Assembly (NCBI GenBank): GCA_963580455.1
Contig: OY756966.1
Span: 12,341,001-12,405,000, forward strand
Direction: 5' to 3'
Length of the DNA: 64,000 nucleotides
Origin: Euonymus europaeus
Lineage: Eukaryota > Streptophyta > Magnoliopsida > Celastrales > Celastraceae
Below the pieces are notes generated by a model. It was not told the DNA's origin. It saw only the letters and a list, made by a program, of their open reading frames with translations, and made no database searches. Shown here piece after piece: positions 36,501-51,086 of this stretch. The position numbers and the translations under genes are program-made. Position 1 is the stretch's first letter, and the number at the start of each line of letters is the position of its first letter.

Positions 36501-39500
36501 CCTCCATAGAGAGAGTTGAGCAATTTTGACCATCAAAGTTGCTCAATGTACATTTATTATTGATATTTTATGTCAAAGTTTATGAGTATAAGCTTCCTAG
36601 ATTATTTCGATACCAAAACCCCAACTTTCTATGACAAATGCACAAAATTGTCAAAAGCTCCTCCACAGAGAGAGTTGAGGAACTTTGTACTGTCAAAGTT
36701 GCTCGGTGTACACCTTTTATTGTTCTTCTATGACAAATTTTACGAGTATAAGCTTCAGGATTATTTAATTGCCAAAACTCCAACTCTCTATGACAAATGG
36801 ACACAGCCGTTAAAAGCTCCTCCATAGAGAGAGTTGAGCAACTTCGAACCATCAAAGTTGCTCAATGTACATTTATTATTGATATTTTATGTCAAAGTTT
36901 ATGAGTATAAGCTTCCTAGATTATTTCGATGCCAAAACCCCAACTTTCTATGACAAATGCACAAAATTGTTAAAAGCTCCTCCACAGAGAGAGTTGAGCA
37001 ACTTTGTACTATCAATGTTGCTCGGTGTACACCTTTTATTGTTCTTATATGCGAAATTTTACGAGTATATGCTTTAGGATTATTTAATTGCCAAAACTCC
37101 AACTCTCTATAACAAATGGTCACAGCCGTTAAAAGCTCCTCCATAGAGAGAGTTGAGCAACTTCGGACCATCAAAGTTGCTTGTCGTACACCTTTTATTA
37201 TTCTTCTATGTCAAATTTTATGAGTATAAGCTTCCTGGATTATTTCAATCCAAAAACCCCAACTTTCTATGACAAATGCACAAAATTGTTAAAAGCTTCT
37301 CCATGGAGAGAGTTGAGCAACTTTCACCGTCAAAAATCCTCGGTGTACACCTTTTATTGTTCTTCTATGCAAATTTTAAGAGTATAAGCTTCAAAATTAT
37401 TTAATTTCCGAAACACCAACTTTCTATGAGAAATGGACAAAACCGTTAAAAGCTCCTCCTTAGAAAGAGTTGAGCAACTTCGGACCATCAAAGTTGCTCG
37501 GTGTACGCCTTTTATTATTCTTCTATGTCAAATTTTATGAGTATAAGCTTCCTAGATGATTTCGATAAAAAAACCCCTACTTTCTATGACAAATGGACAA
37601 AACCATTAAAACCTCCTCCGTGGCGAGAGTTTGGCAACTTCGAACCGTCAAAATTGCTCGGTGTACACCTTTTATTGTTCTTCTATGACAAATTTTAAGA
37701 GTGTAAGCTTCATGATTATTTAATTTCCAAAACACCAACTTTTTATGAGAAATGGACAAAACCGTTAACAGCACCTCCATAGAAAGAGTTGAGCAACTTC
37801 GGACCATCAAAGTTGCTCGGTGTACACTTATTATTGTTATTTTATGTCAAAGTTTTCGAGTATAAGCTTCCTAGATTATTTCGATGCCAAAACCCCAACT
37901 TTCTATGACAAATGCACAAAATTGTTAAAAGCTCCTCCACAGTGAGAGTTGAGCAACTTTGTACTGTCAAAGTTGCTCAGTGTACACCTTTTATTGTTCT
38001 TCTATGCCAAATTTTACGAGTATAAGCTTTGGGATTATTTAATTGCCAAAACTCCAACTCTCTATAACAAATGGACACAGCCGTTAAAAGCTCCTCCATA
38101 GATAGAGTTGAGCAACTTCGGACCATCAAAGTTGCTTGGCGTACACCTTTTATTATTCTTCTATGTCAAATTTTATGAGTATAAGCTTCCTGGATTATTT
38201 CAATCCAAAAACCCCAACTTTCTATGACAAATGCACAAAATTGTTAAAAGCTTCTCCATGGAGAGAGTTGAGCAACTTTCACCGTCAAAGTTCCTCGGTG
38301 TACACCTTTTATTTTTCTTCTATGCAAATTTTAATAGTATAAGCTTCAAAATTATTTAATTGCCGAAACACCAACTTTCTATGAGAAATGGACAAAACCG
38401 TTAAAAGCTCCTCCATAGAAAGAGTTGAGCAACTTTGGACCATCAAAGTTGCTCGGTGTACGCCTTTTATTATTCTTCTATGTCAAATTTTATGAGTATA
38501 AGCTTCCTAGATGATTTTGATAAAAAAACCCCTACTTTCTATGACAAATGGACAAAACCATTAATACCTCCTCCATGGAGAGAGTTTGGCAACTTCGGAC
38601 CGTCAAAACTGCTCGGTGTACACCTTTTATTGTTCTTCTATGACAAATTTTAAGAGTGTAAGCTTCAAGATTATTTAATTTCCAAAACACCAACTTTTTA
38701 TTAGAAATGGACAAAACCGTTAACAGCTCCTCCATAGAAAGAGTTGAGCAATTTCGGACCATCAAAGTTGCTCGGTGTACACTTTTTCATGTTCTTCTAT
38801 GTCAGGTTATATGAGTATAAGCTTCCTAAATTATTTTGATGCCAAAACTTCAACATTTTATGAGAAATGGACAAAATTGTTAAAAACTCCTCCATAGGGA
38901 GAGTTGAGCAACTTCGGATCATCAAAGTTGTGCGGTGTACATATTTTATTGTTCTTCTATGTCAGATTTTATGAGTATAAGAATCCTAGATTATTTTTAT
39001 GACAAAACTTCAACTTTTTTTGACAAATGGACAAAATTGTTAAAAGCTCCTCGATAGAGAGAGTTGAGAAACTTTGTACCGTCAAAGTTGCTCGGTGTAG
39101 ACCTTTTATTGTTCTTCTATGACAAATTTTACGAGTATAAGCTTCAGGATTATTTAATTGCCAAAACTCCAACTCTCTATGACAAATGGACATAGCCGTT
39201 AAAAGCTCCTCCATAGAGAGAGTTGAGCAACTTCGAACCATCAAAGTTGCTCAATGTACATTTATTATTGATATTTTATGTCAAAGTTTATGAGTATAAG
39301 CTTCCTGGATTATTTCGATGCCGAAACCCCAACTTTCTATGACAAATGCACAAAATTGTCAAAAGCTCCTCCAAAGAGAGAGTTGAGGAACTTTGTACTG
39401 TCAAAGTTGCTCGGTGTACACCTTTTATTGTTCTTATATGCCAAATTTTACGAGTATAAGCTTTAGGATTATTTAATTGCCAAAACTCCAACTCTCTATA

Positions 39501-39630
39501 ACAAATGGGCACAGCCGTTAAAAGCTCCTCCATAGAGAGAGTTGAGCAACTTCGGACCATCAAAGTTGCTTGGCGTACACCTTTTATTATTCTTCTATGT
39601 CAAATTTTATGAGTATAAGCTTCCTATATT
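33540..39630 (+). repeat. 17-monomer higher-order repeat, about 2707 bp, two copies plus a partial third
   Basis: Distinctive variants recur 2707-2708 bp apart: 33554/36262/38969, 33862/36570/39278, 34181/36889, 34473/37181, 34870/37577, 35429/38136, 35825/38532. The unit equals 17 monomers of about 159.2 bp. The third copy is incomplete: near 39.3-39.5 kb it jumps by one dimer (offset changes from 2708 to 2389) and then enters the 2429-bp block. Confidence 0.9.
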
Positions 39631-42600
39631 ATTTTAATCCAAAAACCCCAACTTTCTATGACAAATGCACAAAATTGTTAAAAGCTTCTCCATGGAGAGA
39701 GTTGAGCAACTTTAACCGTCAAAAATCCTCGGTGTACACCTTTTATTGTTCTTCTACAAATTTTAAGAGTATAAGCTTCAAAATTATTTAATTGCCGAAA
39801 CACCAACTTTCTATGAGAAATGGACAAAACCGTTAAAAGCTCCTCCTTAGAAAGAGTTGAGCAACTTCGGACCATCAAAGTTGCTCGGTGTATGCCTTTT
39901 ATTATTCTTCTATGTCAAATTTTATGAGTATAAGCTTCCTAGATGATTTCAATAAAAAAACCCCTACTTTCTATGACAAATGAACAAAACCATTAAAACC
40001 TCCTCCATGGAGAGAGTTTGGCAACTTCGAACCGTCAAAATTGCTTGGTGTACACCTTTTATTGTTCTTCTATGAAAATTTTTAAGAGTGTAAGCTTCAA
40101 GATTATTTAATTTCCAAAACACCAACTTTTTATGAGAAATGGACAAAACCGTTAACAGCTCCTCCATAGAAAGAGTTGAGCAACTTCGGACCATCAAAGT
40201 TGCTCGGTGTACACTTATTATTGTTATTTTATGTCAAAGTTTCCGAGTATAAGCTTCCTAGATTATTTCGATGCCAAAACCCCAACTTTCTATGACAAAT
40301 GCACAAAATTGTTAAAAGCTCCTCCACAGAGAGAGTTGAGCAACTTTGTACTGTCAAAGTTGCTCAGTGTACACCTTTTATTGTTCTTCTATGCCAAATT
40401 TTACGAGTATAAGCTTCAGGATTATTTAATTGCCAAAACTCCAACTCTCTATGACAAATAGACACAGCCGTTAAAAGCTTTTCCATAGAGAGAGTTCAGC
40501 AACTTCGGACCATCAAAGTTGCTCGATGTACATTTATTATTGTTATTTTTTCTCAAAGTTTATGAGTATAAGCTTCCTAGATTATTTCGATGCCAAAAGC
40601 CCAACTTTCTATGACAAATGCACAAAATTCTTAAAAGCTCCTCCACAAAGAGAGTTGAGCAACACAGCCGTTAAAAGCTCCTCTATAGAGAGAGTTGAGC
40701 AAGTTCGGACCATCAAAGTTGCTCGGTGTACAATTTTTAATGTTCCTCTATGTCAAATTGTTCGAGTATAAGCTTCCTAGATTATTACGATGGCAAAATA
40801 ATAACTTTCTATGACAAATGGACAAAGCCGTTAAAAGCACTTCCATAGAGAGAGTTGAGCAACTTCGGAGCATCAAAGTTGCTCGGTGTACACTTTTTAT
40901 TGTTATTTAATGTCAAATTTTATGAGTATAGGCTTTCTAGATTATTTCGATGCAAAAACCTGAACATTCTATGACAAATGCAGAAAATTGTTATAAGCTC
41001 CTCCATGGAGAGAGTTGAGCAAGTTCGACCGTCCAAGTTGCTCGGTGTACACCTTTTATTGTTCTTCTATTCCAAATTATAAGAGTAGAAGCTTCTAGAT
41101 TATTTAATTGCCAAAACACAAACTTTCTATGGAAATGGAGAAAACCGTTAAAAGCTCCTCTATAGAGAGAGTTGAGAAACTTCGGACCATCAAAGTTTCT
41201 TGGCGTACAACTTTTATTATTCTTCTATGTCAAATTTTATGAGTATAAGCTTCCTAGATTATTTCAATGCAAAAACCCCAACTTTCTATGACAAATGTAT
41301 AAAATTGTTAAAAGCATCTCCATGGAGAGAGTTGAGCAACTTTGACCGTCAAAGTTGCTCAGTGTACACATTTTATTGTTCTTCTATGCCAAATTTTAAG
41401 ACTATAAGCTTTAAGATTATTTAATTGTCGAAACACAACCTTTCTATGAGAAATGGACAAAACCGTTAAAAGCTCCTCCATAGAGAGAGTTGAGCAACTT
41501 CGGGCCATCAAAGTTTCTCGGTGTACGCCTTTTATTATTCTTCTATGTCAAATTTTATGGGTATAAGCTTCCTAGATGATTTCGATGCAAAAACCCCTAC
41601 TTTCTATGACAAATGGACAAAACCATTAAAAGCTCCTCCATTAAGAGATTTTGCCAACTTCGGACCGTCAAAATTGCTCGGTGTACACCTTTTATTGTTC
41701 TTCTATGACAAATTTTAAGAGTGTAAGCTTCAAGATTATTTAATTTCCAAAACACCAACTTTTTATGAGAAATGGACAAAACCGTTAACAGCTCCTCCAT
41801 AGAAAGAGTTGAGCAATTTCGGACCATCAAAGTTGCTCGGTGTACACTTTTTATTGTTCTTCTATGTCAGATTTTATGAGTATAAGCTTCCTAAATTATT
41901 TTGATGCCAAAACTTCAACATTTTATGAAAAATGGACAAAATTGTTAAAAACTCCTCCATAGGGAGAGTTGAGCAACTTCGGATCATCAAAGTTGCGCGG
42001 TGTACACATTTTATTGTTCTTCTATGTCAGATTTTATGAGTATAAGCTTCCTAGATTATTTCAATCCAAAAACCCCAACTTTCTATGACAAATGCACAAA
42101 ATTTTTAAAAGCTTCTCCATGGAGAGAGTTGAGCAACTTTCACCGTCAAAAATCCTCGGTGTACACCTTTTATTGTTCTTCTATGCAAATTTTAAGAGTA
42201 TAAGCTTCAAAATTATTTAATTGCCGAAACACCAACTTTCTATGAGAAATGGACAAAACCGTTAAAAGCTCCTCCTTAGAAAGAGTTGAGCAACTTCGGA
42301 CCATCAAAGTTGCTCGGTGTCCGCCTTTTATTATTCTTCTATGTCAAATTTTATGAGTATAAGCTTCCTAGATGATTTCGATACAAAAACCCTTACTTTC
42401 TATGACAAATGGACAAAACCATTAAAACCTCCTCCATGGAGAGAGTTTGGCAACTTCGAACCGTCAAAATTGCTCGGTGTACACCTTTTATTGTTCTTCT
42501 ATGAAAAATTTTTAGAGTGTAAGCTTCAAGATTATTTAATTTCCAAAACACCAACTTTTTATGAGAAATGGACAAAACCGTTAACAGCTCCTCCATAGAA

Positions 42601-45600
42601 AGAGTTGAGCAACTTCGGACCATCAAAGTTGCTCGGTGTACACTTATTATTGTTATTTTATGTCAAAGTTTCCGAGTATAAGCTTCCTAGATTATTTCGA
42701 TGCCAAAACCCCAACTTTCTATGACAAATGCACAAAATTGTTAAAAGCTCCTCCACAGAGAGAGTTGAGCAACTTTGTACTGTCAAAGTTGCTCAGTGTA
42801 CACCTTTTATTGTTCTTCTATGCCAAATTTTACGAGTATAAGCTTCAGGATTATTTAATTGCCAAAACTCCAACTCTCTATGACAAATAGACACAGCCGT
42901 TAAAAGCTCTTCCATAGAGAGAGTTGAGCAACTTCGGACCATCAAAGTTGCTCGATGTACATTTATTATTGTTATTTTTTCTCAAAGTTTATGAGTATAA
43001 GCTTCCTAGATTATTTCGATGCCAAAACCCCAACTTTCTATGACAAATGCACAAAATTCTTAAAAGCTCCTCCACAAAGAGAGTTGAGCAACACAGCCGT
43101 TAAAAGCTCCTCTATAGAGAGAGTTGAGCAAGTTCGGACCATCAAAGTTGCTCGGTGTACAATTTTTAATGTTCCTCTATGTCAAATTGTTCGAGTATAA
43201 GCTTCCTAGATTATTACGATGGCAAAATAATAACTTTCTATGACAAATGGACAAAGCCGTTAAAAGCACTTCCATAGAGAGAGTTGAGCAACTTCGGAGC
43301 ATCAAAGTTGCTCGTTGTACACTTTTTATTGTTATTTTATGTCAAATTTTATGAGGATAGGCTTTCTAGATTATTTCGATGCAAAAACCTGAACATTCTA
43401 TGACAAATGCACAAAATTGTTAAAAGCTCCTCCATGGAGAGAGTTGAGCAAGTTCGACCGTCCAAGTTGCTCGGTGTACACCTTTTATTGTTCTTCTATT
43501 CCAAATTATAAGAGTATAAGCTTCAAGATTATTTAATAGCCAAAACACAAACTTTCTATGGAAATGGAGAAAACCGTTAAAAGCTCCTCTATAGAGAGAG
43601 TTGAGAAACTTCGGACCATCAAAGTTTCTTGGCGTACAACTTTTATTATTCTTCTATGTCAAATTTTATGAGTATAAGCTTCCTAGATTATTTCAATGCA
43701 AAAACCCCAACTTTCTATGACAAATGTACAAAATTGTTAAAAGCATCTCCATGGAGAGAGTTGAGCAACTTTGACCGTCAAAGTTGCTCAGTGTACACAT
43801 TTTATTGTTCTTCTATGCCAAATTTTAAGACTATAAGCTTTAAGATTATTTAATTGTCGAAACACAACCTTTCTATGAGAAATGGACAAAACCGTTAAAA
43901 GCTCCTCCATAGAGAGAGTTGATCAACTTCGGACCATCAAAGTTTCTCGGTGTACGCCTTTTATTATTCTTCTATGTCAAATTTTATGGGTATAAGCTTC
44001 CTAGATGATTTCGATGCAAAAACCCCTACTTTCTATGACAAATGGACAAAACCATTAAAAGCTCCTCCATTAAGAGATTTTGCCAACTTCGGACCGTCAA
44101 AATTGCTCGGTGTACACCTTTTATTGTTCTTCTATGACAAATTTTAAGAGTGTAAGCTTCAAGATTATTTAATTTCCAAAACACCAACTTTTTATGAGAA
44201 ATGGACAAAACCGTTAACAGCTCCTCCATAGAAAGAGTTGAGCAAGTTCGGACCATCAAAGTTGCTCGGTGTACACTTTTTAATGTTCTTCTATGTCAGA
44301 TTTTATGAGTATAAGCTTCCTAAATTATTTTGATGCCAAAACTTCAACATTTTATGAAAAATGGACAAAATTGTTAAAAACTCCTCCATAGGGAGAGTTG
44401 AGCAACTTCGGATCATCAAAGTTGCGCGGGGTACACATTTTATTGTTCTTCTATGTCAGATTTTATGAGTATAAGCTTCCTAGATTATTTCAATCCAAAA
44501 ACCCCAACTTTCTATGACAAATGCACAAAATTGTTAAAAGCTTCTCCATGGAGAGAGTTGAGCAACTTTCACCGTCAAAAATCCTCGGTGTACACCTTTT
44601 ATTGTTCTTCTATGCAAATTTTAAGAGTATAAGCTTCAAAATTATTTAATTGCCGAAACACCAACTTTCTATGAGAAATGGACAAAACCGTTAAAAGCTC
44701 CTCCTTAGAAAGAGTTGAGCAACTTCGGACCATCAAAGTTGCTCGGTGTATGCCTTTTATTATTCTTCTATGTCAAATTTTATGAGTATAAGCTTCCTAG
44801 ATGATTTCCATAAAAAAACCCCTACTTTCTATGACAAATGAACAAAACCATTAAAACCTCCTCCATGGAGAGAGTTTGGCAACTTCGAACCGTCAAAATT
44901 GCTTGGTGTACACCTTTTATTGTTCTTCTATGACAAATTTTAAGAGTGTAAGCTTCAAGATTATTTAATTTCCAAAACACCAACTTTTTATGAGAAATGG
45001 ACAAAACCGTTAACAGCTCCTCCATAGAAAGAGTTGAGCAACTTCGGACCATCAAAGTTGCTCGGTGTACACTTATTATTGTTATTTTATGTCAAAGTTT
45101 CCGAGTATAAGCTTCCTAGATTATTTCGATGCCAAAACCCCAACTTTCTATGACAAATGCACAAAATTGTTAAAAGCTCCTCCACAGAGAGAGTTGAGCA
45201 ACTTTGTACTGTCAAAGTTGCTCAGTGTACACCTTTTATTGTTCTTCTATGCCAAATTTTACGAGTATAAGCTTCAGGATTATTTAATTGCCAAAACTTC
45301 AACTCTCTATGACAAATAGACACAGCCGTTAAAAGCTCTTCCATAGAGAGAGTTCAGCAACTTCGGACCATCAAAGTTGCTCGATGTACATTTATTATTG
45401 TTATTTTTTCTCAAAGTTTATGAGTATAAGCTTCCTATATTATTTCGATGCCAAAACCCCAACTTTCTATGACAAATGCACAAAATTCTTAAAAGCTCCT
45501 CCACAAAGAGAGTTGAGCAACACAGCCGTTAAAAGCTCCTCTATAGAGAGAGTTGAGCAAGTTCGGACCATCAAAGTTGCTCGGTGTACAATTTTTAATG

Positions 45601-48600
45601 TTCCTCTATGTCAAATTGTTCGAGTATAAGCTTCCTAGATTATTACGATGGCAAAATAATAACTTTCTATGACAAATGGACAAAGCCGTTAAAAGCACTT
45701 CCATAGAGAGAGTTGAGCAACTTCGGAACATCAAAGTTGCTCGGTGTACACTTTTTATTGTTATTTTATGTCAAATTTTATGAGTATAGGCTTTCTAGAT
45801 TATTTCGATGCAAAAACCTGAACATTCTATGACAAATGCACAAAATTGTTATAAGCTCCTCCATGGAGAGAGTTGAGCAAGTTCGACCGTCCAAGTTGCT
45901 CGGTGTACACCTTTTATTGTTCTTCTATTCCAAATTATAAGAGTATAAGCTTCAAGATTATTTAATTGCCAAAACACAAACTTTCTATGGAAATGGAGAA
46001 AACCGTTAAAAGCTCCTCTATAGAGAGAGTTGAGAAACTTCGGACCATCAAAGTTTCTTGGCGTACAACTTTTATTATTCTTCTATGTCAAATTTTATGA
46101 GTATAAGCTTCCTAGATTATTTCAATGCAAAAACCCCAACTTTCTATGACAAATGTACAAAATTGTTAAAAGCATCTCCATGGAGAGAGTTGAGCAACTT
46201 TGACCGTCAAAGTTGCTCAGTGTACACATTTTATTGTTCTTCTATGCCAAATTTTAAGACTATAAGCTTTAAGATTATTTAATTGTCGAAACACAACCTT
46301 TCTATGAGAAATGGACAAAACCGTTAAAAGCTCCTCCATAGAGAGAGTTGAGCAACTTCGGACCATCAAAGTTTCTCGGTGTACGCCTTTTATTATTCTT
46401 CTATGTCAAATTTTATGGGTATAAGCTTTCTAGATGATTTCGATGCAAAAACCCCTACTTTCTATGACAAATGGACAAAACCATTAAAAGCTCCTCCATT
46501 AAGAGATTTTGCCAACTTCGGACCGTCAAAATTGCTCGGTGTACACCTTTTATTGTTCTTCTATGACAAATTTTAAGAGTGTAAGCTTCAAGATTATTTA
46601 ATTTCCAAAACACCAACTTTTTATGAGAAATGGACAAAACCGTTAACAGCTCCTCCATAGAAAGAGTTGAGCAATTTCGGACCATCAAAGTTGCTCGGTG
46701 TACACTTTTTATTGTTCTTCTATGTCAGATTTTATGAGTATAAGCTTCCTAAATTATTTTGATGCCAAAACTTCAACATTTTATGAAAAATGGACAAAAT
46801 TGTTTAAAACTCCTCCATAGGGACAGTTGAGAAACTTCGGATCATCAAAGTTGCGCGGTGTACACATGTTATTGTTCTTCTATGTCAGATTTTATGAGTA
46901 TAAGCTTCCTAGATTATTTCAATCCAAAAACCCCAACTTTCTATGACAAATGCACAAAATTGTTAAAAGCTTCTCCATGGAGAGAGTTGAGCAACTTTCA
47001 CCGTCAAAAATCCTCGGTGTACACCTTTTATTGTTCTTCTATGCAAATTTTAAGAGTATAAGCTTCAAAATTATTTAATTGCCGAAACACCAACTTTCTA
47101 TGAGAAATGGACAAAACCGTTAAAAGCTCCTCCTTAGAAAGAGTTGAGCAACTTCGGACCATCAAAGATGCTCGGTGTACGCCTTTTATTATTCTTCTAT
47201 GTCAAATTTTATGAGTATAAGCTTCCTAGATGATTTCGATAAAAAAACCCCTACTTTCTATGACAAATGGACAAAACCATTAACACCTCCTCCATGGAGA
47301 GAGTTTGGCAACTTCGAACCGTCAAAATTGCTCGGTGTACACCTTTTATTGTTCTTCTATGACAAATTTTAAGAGTGTAAGCTTCAAGATTATTTAATTT
47401 CCAAAACACCAACTTTTTATGAGAAATGGACAAAACCGTTAACAGCTCCTCCATAGAAAGAGTTGAGCAACTTCGGACAATCAAAGTTGCTCGGTGTACA
47501 CTTATTATTGTTATTTTATGTCAAAGTTTCCGAGTATAAGCTTCCTAGATTATTTCGATGCCAAATCCCCAACTTTCTATGACAAATGCACAAAATTGTT
47601 AAAAGCTCCTCCACAGAGAGAGTTGAGCAACTTTGTACTGTCAAAGTTGCTCAGTGTACACCTTTTATTGTTCTTCTATGCCAAATTTTACGAGTATAAG
47701 CTTCAGGATTATTTAATTGCCAAAACTCCAACTCTCTATGACAAATAGACACAGCCGTTAAAAGCTCTTCCATAGAGAGAGTTCGGCAACTTCGGACCAT
47801 CAAAGTTGCTCGATGTACATTTATTATTGTTATTTTTTCTCAAAGTTTATGAGTATAAGCTTCCTAGATTATTTCGATGCCAAAACTCCAACTTTCTATG
47901 ACAAATGCACAAAATTCTTAAAAGCTCCTCCACAAAGAGAGTTGAGCAACACAGCCGTTAAAAGCTCCTCTATAGAGAGAGTTGAGCAAGTTCGGACCAT
48001 CAAAGTTGCTCGGTGTACAATTTTTAATGTTCCTCTATGTCAAATTGTTCGAGTATAAGCTTCCTAGATTATTATGATGGCAAAATAATAACTTTCTATG
48101 ACAAATGGACAAAGCCGTTAAAAGCACTTCCATAGAGAGAGTTGAGCAACTTCGGAGCATCAAAGTTGCTCGGTGTACACTTTTTATTGTTATTTTATGT
48201 CAAATTTTATGAGTATAGGCTTTCTAGATTATTTCGATGCAAAAACCTGAACATTCTATGACAAATGCACAAAATTGTTAAAAGCTCCTCCATGGAGAGA
48301 GTTGAGCAAGTTCGACCGTCCAAGTTGCTCGGTGTACACCTTTTATTGTTCTTCTATTCCAAATTATAAGAGTATAAGCTTCAAGATTATTTAATTGCCA
48401 AAACACAAACTTTCTATGGAAATGGAGAAAACCGTTAAAAGCTCCTCTATAGAGAGAGTTGAGAAACTTCGGACCATCAAAGTTTCTTGGCGTACAACTT
48501 TTATTATTCTTCTATGTCAAATTTTATGAGTATAAGCTTCCTAGATTATTTCAATGCAAAAACCCCAACTTTCTATGACAAATGTACAAAATTGTTAAAA

Positions 48601-49346
48601 GCATCTCCATGGAGAGAGTTGAGCAACTTTGACCGTCAAAGTTGCTCAGTGTACACATTTTATTGTTCTTCTATGCCAAATTTTAAGACTATAAGCTTTA
48701 AGATTATTTAATTGTCGAAACACAACCTTTCTATGAGAAATGGACAAAACCGTTAAAAGCTCCTCCATAGAGAGAGTTGAGCAACTTCGGACCATCAAAG
48801 TTTCTCGGTGTACGCCTTTTATTATTCTTCTATGTCAAATTTTATGGGTATAAGCTTCCTAGATGATTTCGATGCAAAAACCCCTACTTTCTATGACAAA
48901 TGGACAAAACCATTAAAAGCTCCTCCATTAAGAGATTTTGCCAACTTCGGACAGTCAAAATTGCTCGGTGTACACCTTTTATTGTTCTTCTATGACAAAT
49001 TTTAAGAGTGTAAGCTTCAAGATTATTTAATTTCAAAAACACCAACTTTTTATGAGAAATGGACAAAACCGTTAACAGCTCCTTCATAGAAAGAGTTGAG
49101 CAATTTCGGACCATCAAAGTTGCTCGGTGTACACTTTTTATTGTTCTTCTATGTCAGATTTTATGAGTATAAGCTTCCTAAATTATTTTGATGCCAAAAC
49201 TTCAACATTTTATGAAAAATGGACAAAATTGTTAAAAAACTCCACCATAGGGAGAGTTGAGCAACTTCGAATCATCAAAGTTGCGCGGTGTACACATTTT
49301 ATTGTTCTTCTATGTCAGATTTTATGAGTATAAGCTTCCTAGATTA
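39630..49346 (+). repeat. 2429-bp higher-order repeat, four tandem copies
   Basis: Matching positions recur exactly 2429 bp apart four times: 40207/42636/45065/47494, 40526/42955/45384/47813, 41200/43629/46058/48487, 41521/43950/46379/48808, and 39964/42393/44822/47251. The unit is 15 monomers (2389 bp) plus a 40-bp remnant at a deletion junction (gagcaac joined to acagccg) seen at about 40660, 43090, 45519 and 47948. Copies differ only by scattered single bases. Boundaries are where homology to the next unit stops, about 39.63 kb and 49.35 kb. Confidence 0.93.
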
Positions 49347-51086
49347 TTTTTATGACAAAACTCCAACTTTTTTTGACAAATGGCCAAAATTGTTAAAAGC
49401 TCCTCGATAGAGAGAGTTGAGGAACTTTGTACCGTCAAAGTTGCTCGGTGTACACCTTTTATTGTTCTTCTATGACAAATTTTACGAGTATAAGCTTCAG
49501 GATTATTTAATTGCCAAAACTCCAACTCTCTATGACAAATGGACACAGCCGTTAAAAGCTCCTCCATAGAGAGAGTTGAGCAACTTCGAACCATCAAAGT
49601 TGCTCAATGTACATTTATTATTGATATTTTATGTCAAAGTTTATGAGTATAAGCTTCCAAGATTATTTCGATGCCAAAACCCAAACTTTCTATGACAAAT
49701 GCACAAAATTGTTAAAATCTCCTCCACAGAGAGAGTGGAGCAACTTTGTACCATCAATGTTGCTCGGTGTACACCTTTTATTGTTCTTATATGCGAAATT
49801 TTACGAGTATAAGCTTCAGGATTATTGAATTGCCAAAACTCCAACTCTCTATAACAAATGGACACAGCCGTTAAAAGCTCCTCCATAGAGAGAGTTGAGC
49901 AACTTCGGACCATAAAAGTTGCTTGGCGTACACCTTTTATTATTCTTCTATGTCAAATTTTATGAGTATAAGCTTCCTAGATTATTTCAATCCAGAAACC
50001 CCAACTTTCTTTGACAAATGCACAAAATTTTTAAAAGCTTCTCCATGGAGAGAGTTGAGCAACTTTCACCGTCAAAGTTCCTCGGTGTACACCTTTTATT
50101 GTTCTTCTATGCAAATTTTAAGAGTATAAGCTTCAAAATTATTTAATTGCCGAAACACCAACTTTCTATGAGAAATAGACAAAACTGTTAAAAGCTCCTC
50201 CTTAGAAAGAGTTGAGCAACTTCGGACCATCAAAGTTGCTCGGTGGACACTTTTTATTGTTCTTCTATGTCAGATTTTATGAGTATAAGCTTCCTAAATT
50301 ATTTTGATGCCAAAACTTCAACATTTTATGAAAAATAGACAAAATTGTTAAAAACTCCTCCATAGGGAGAGTTGAGCAACTTCGGACCATCAAAGTTGCT
50401 CAGTGTACATTTATTATTGTTATTTTATGTCAAAGTTTATGAGTATAAGCTTCCTAGATTATTTCGATGCCAAAACCCCAACTTTCTATGACAAATGCAC
50501 AAAATTGTTAAAAGCTCCTCCACAGAGAGAGTTGAGCAACCTTGTACCGTCAAAGTTGCTCGGTGTACATTTTTTATTGTTCTTCTATGCCAAATTTTAC
50601 GAGTATAAGCTTTAGGATTATTTAATTGCCAAAACTCCAACTCTCTATAACAAATGGACTCAGCCGTTAAAAGCTCCTCCATAGAGAGAGTTGAGCAACT
50701 TCGGACCATCAAAGTTGCTCGGTGTACAATTTTTAATGTTCTTCTATGTCAAAATTTTTGAGTATAAGCTTCCTAGATTATTACGATGTCAAAATAATAA
50801 CTTTCTATGACAAATAGACAAAGCCGTTAAAAGCAATTCCATTGAGAGAGTTGAGCAACTTCGGAGAATCAAAGTTGCTCGGTGTACACTTTTTATTGTT
50901 TTTTTATGTCAAATTTTATGAGTATAAGCTTCCTAGATTATTTCGATGCAAAAACCCCAACTTTCTATGACAAATGCAAAAAATTGTTAAAAGCTCCTCC
51001 ATGGAGTGTGTTGAGCAACTTCGACCGTCAAAGTTGCTCGGTGTACACCTTTTATTGTTCTTCTATTCCAAATTTTAAGAGTATAA

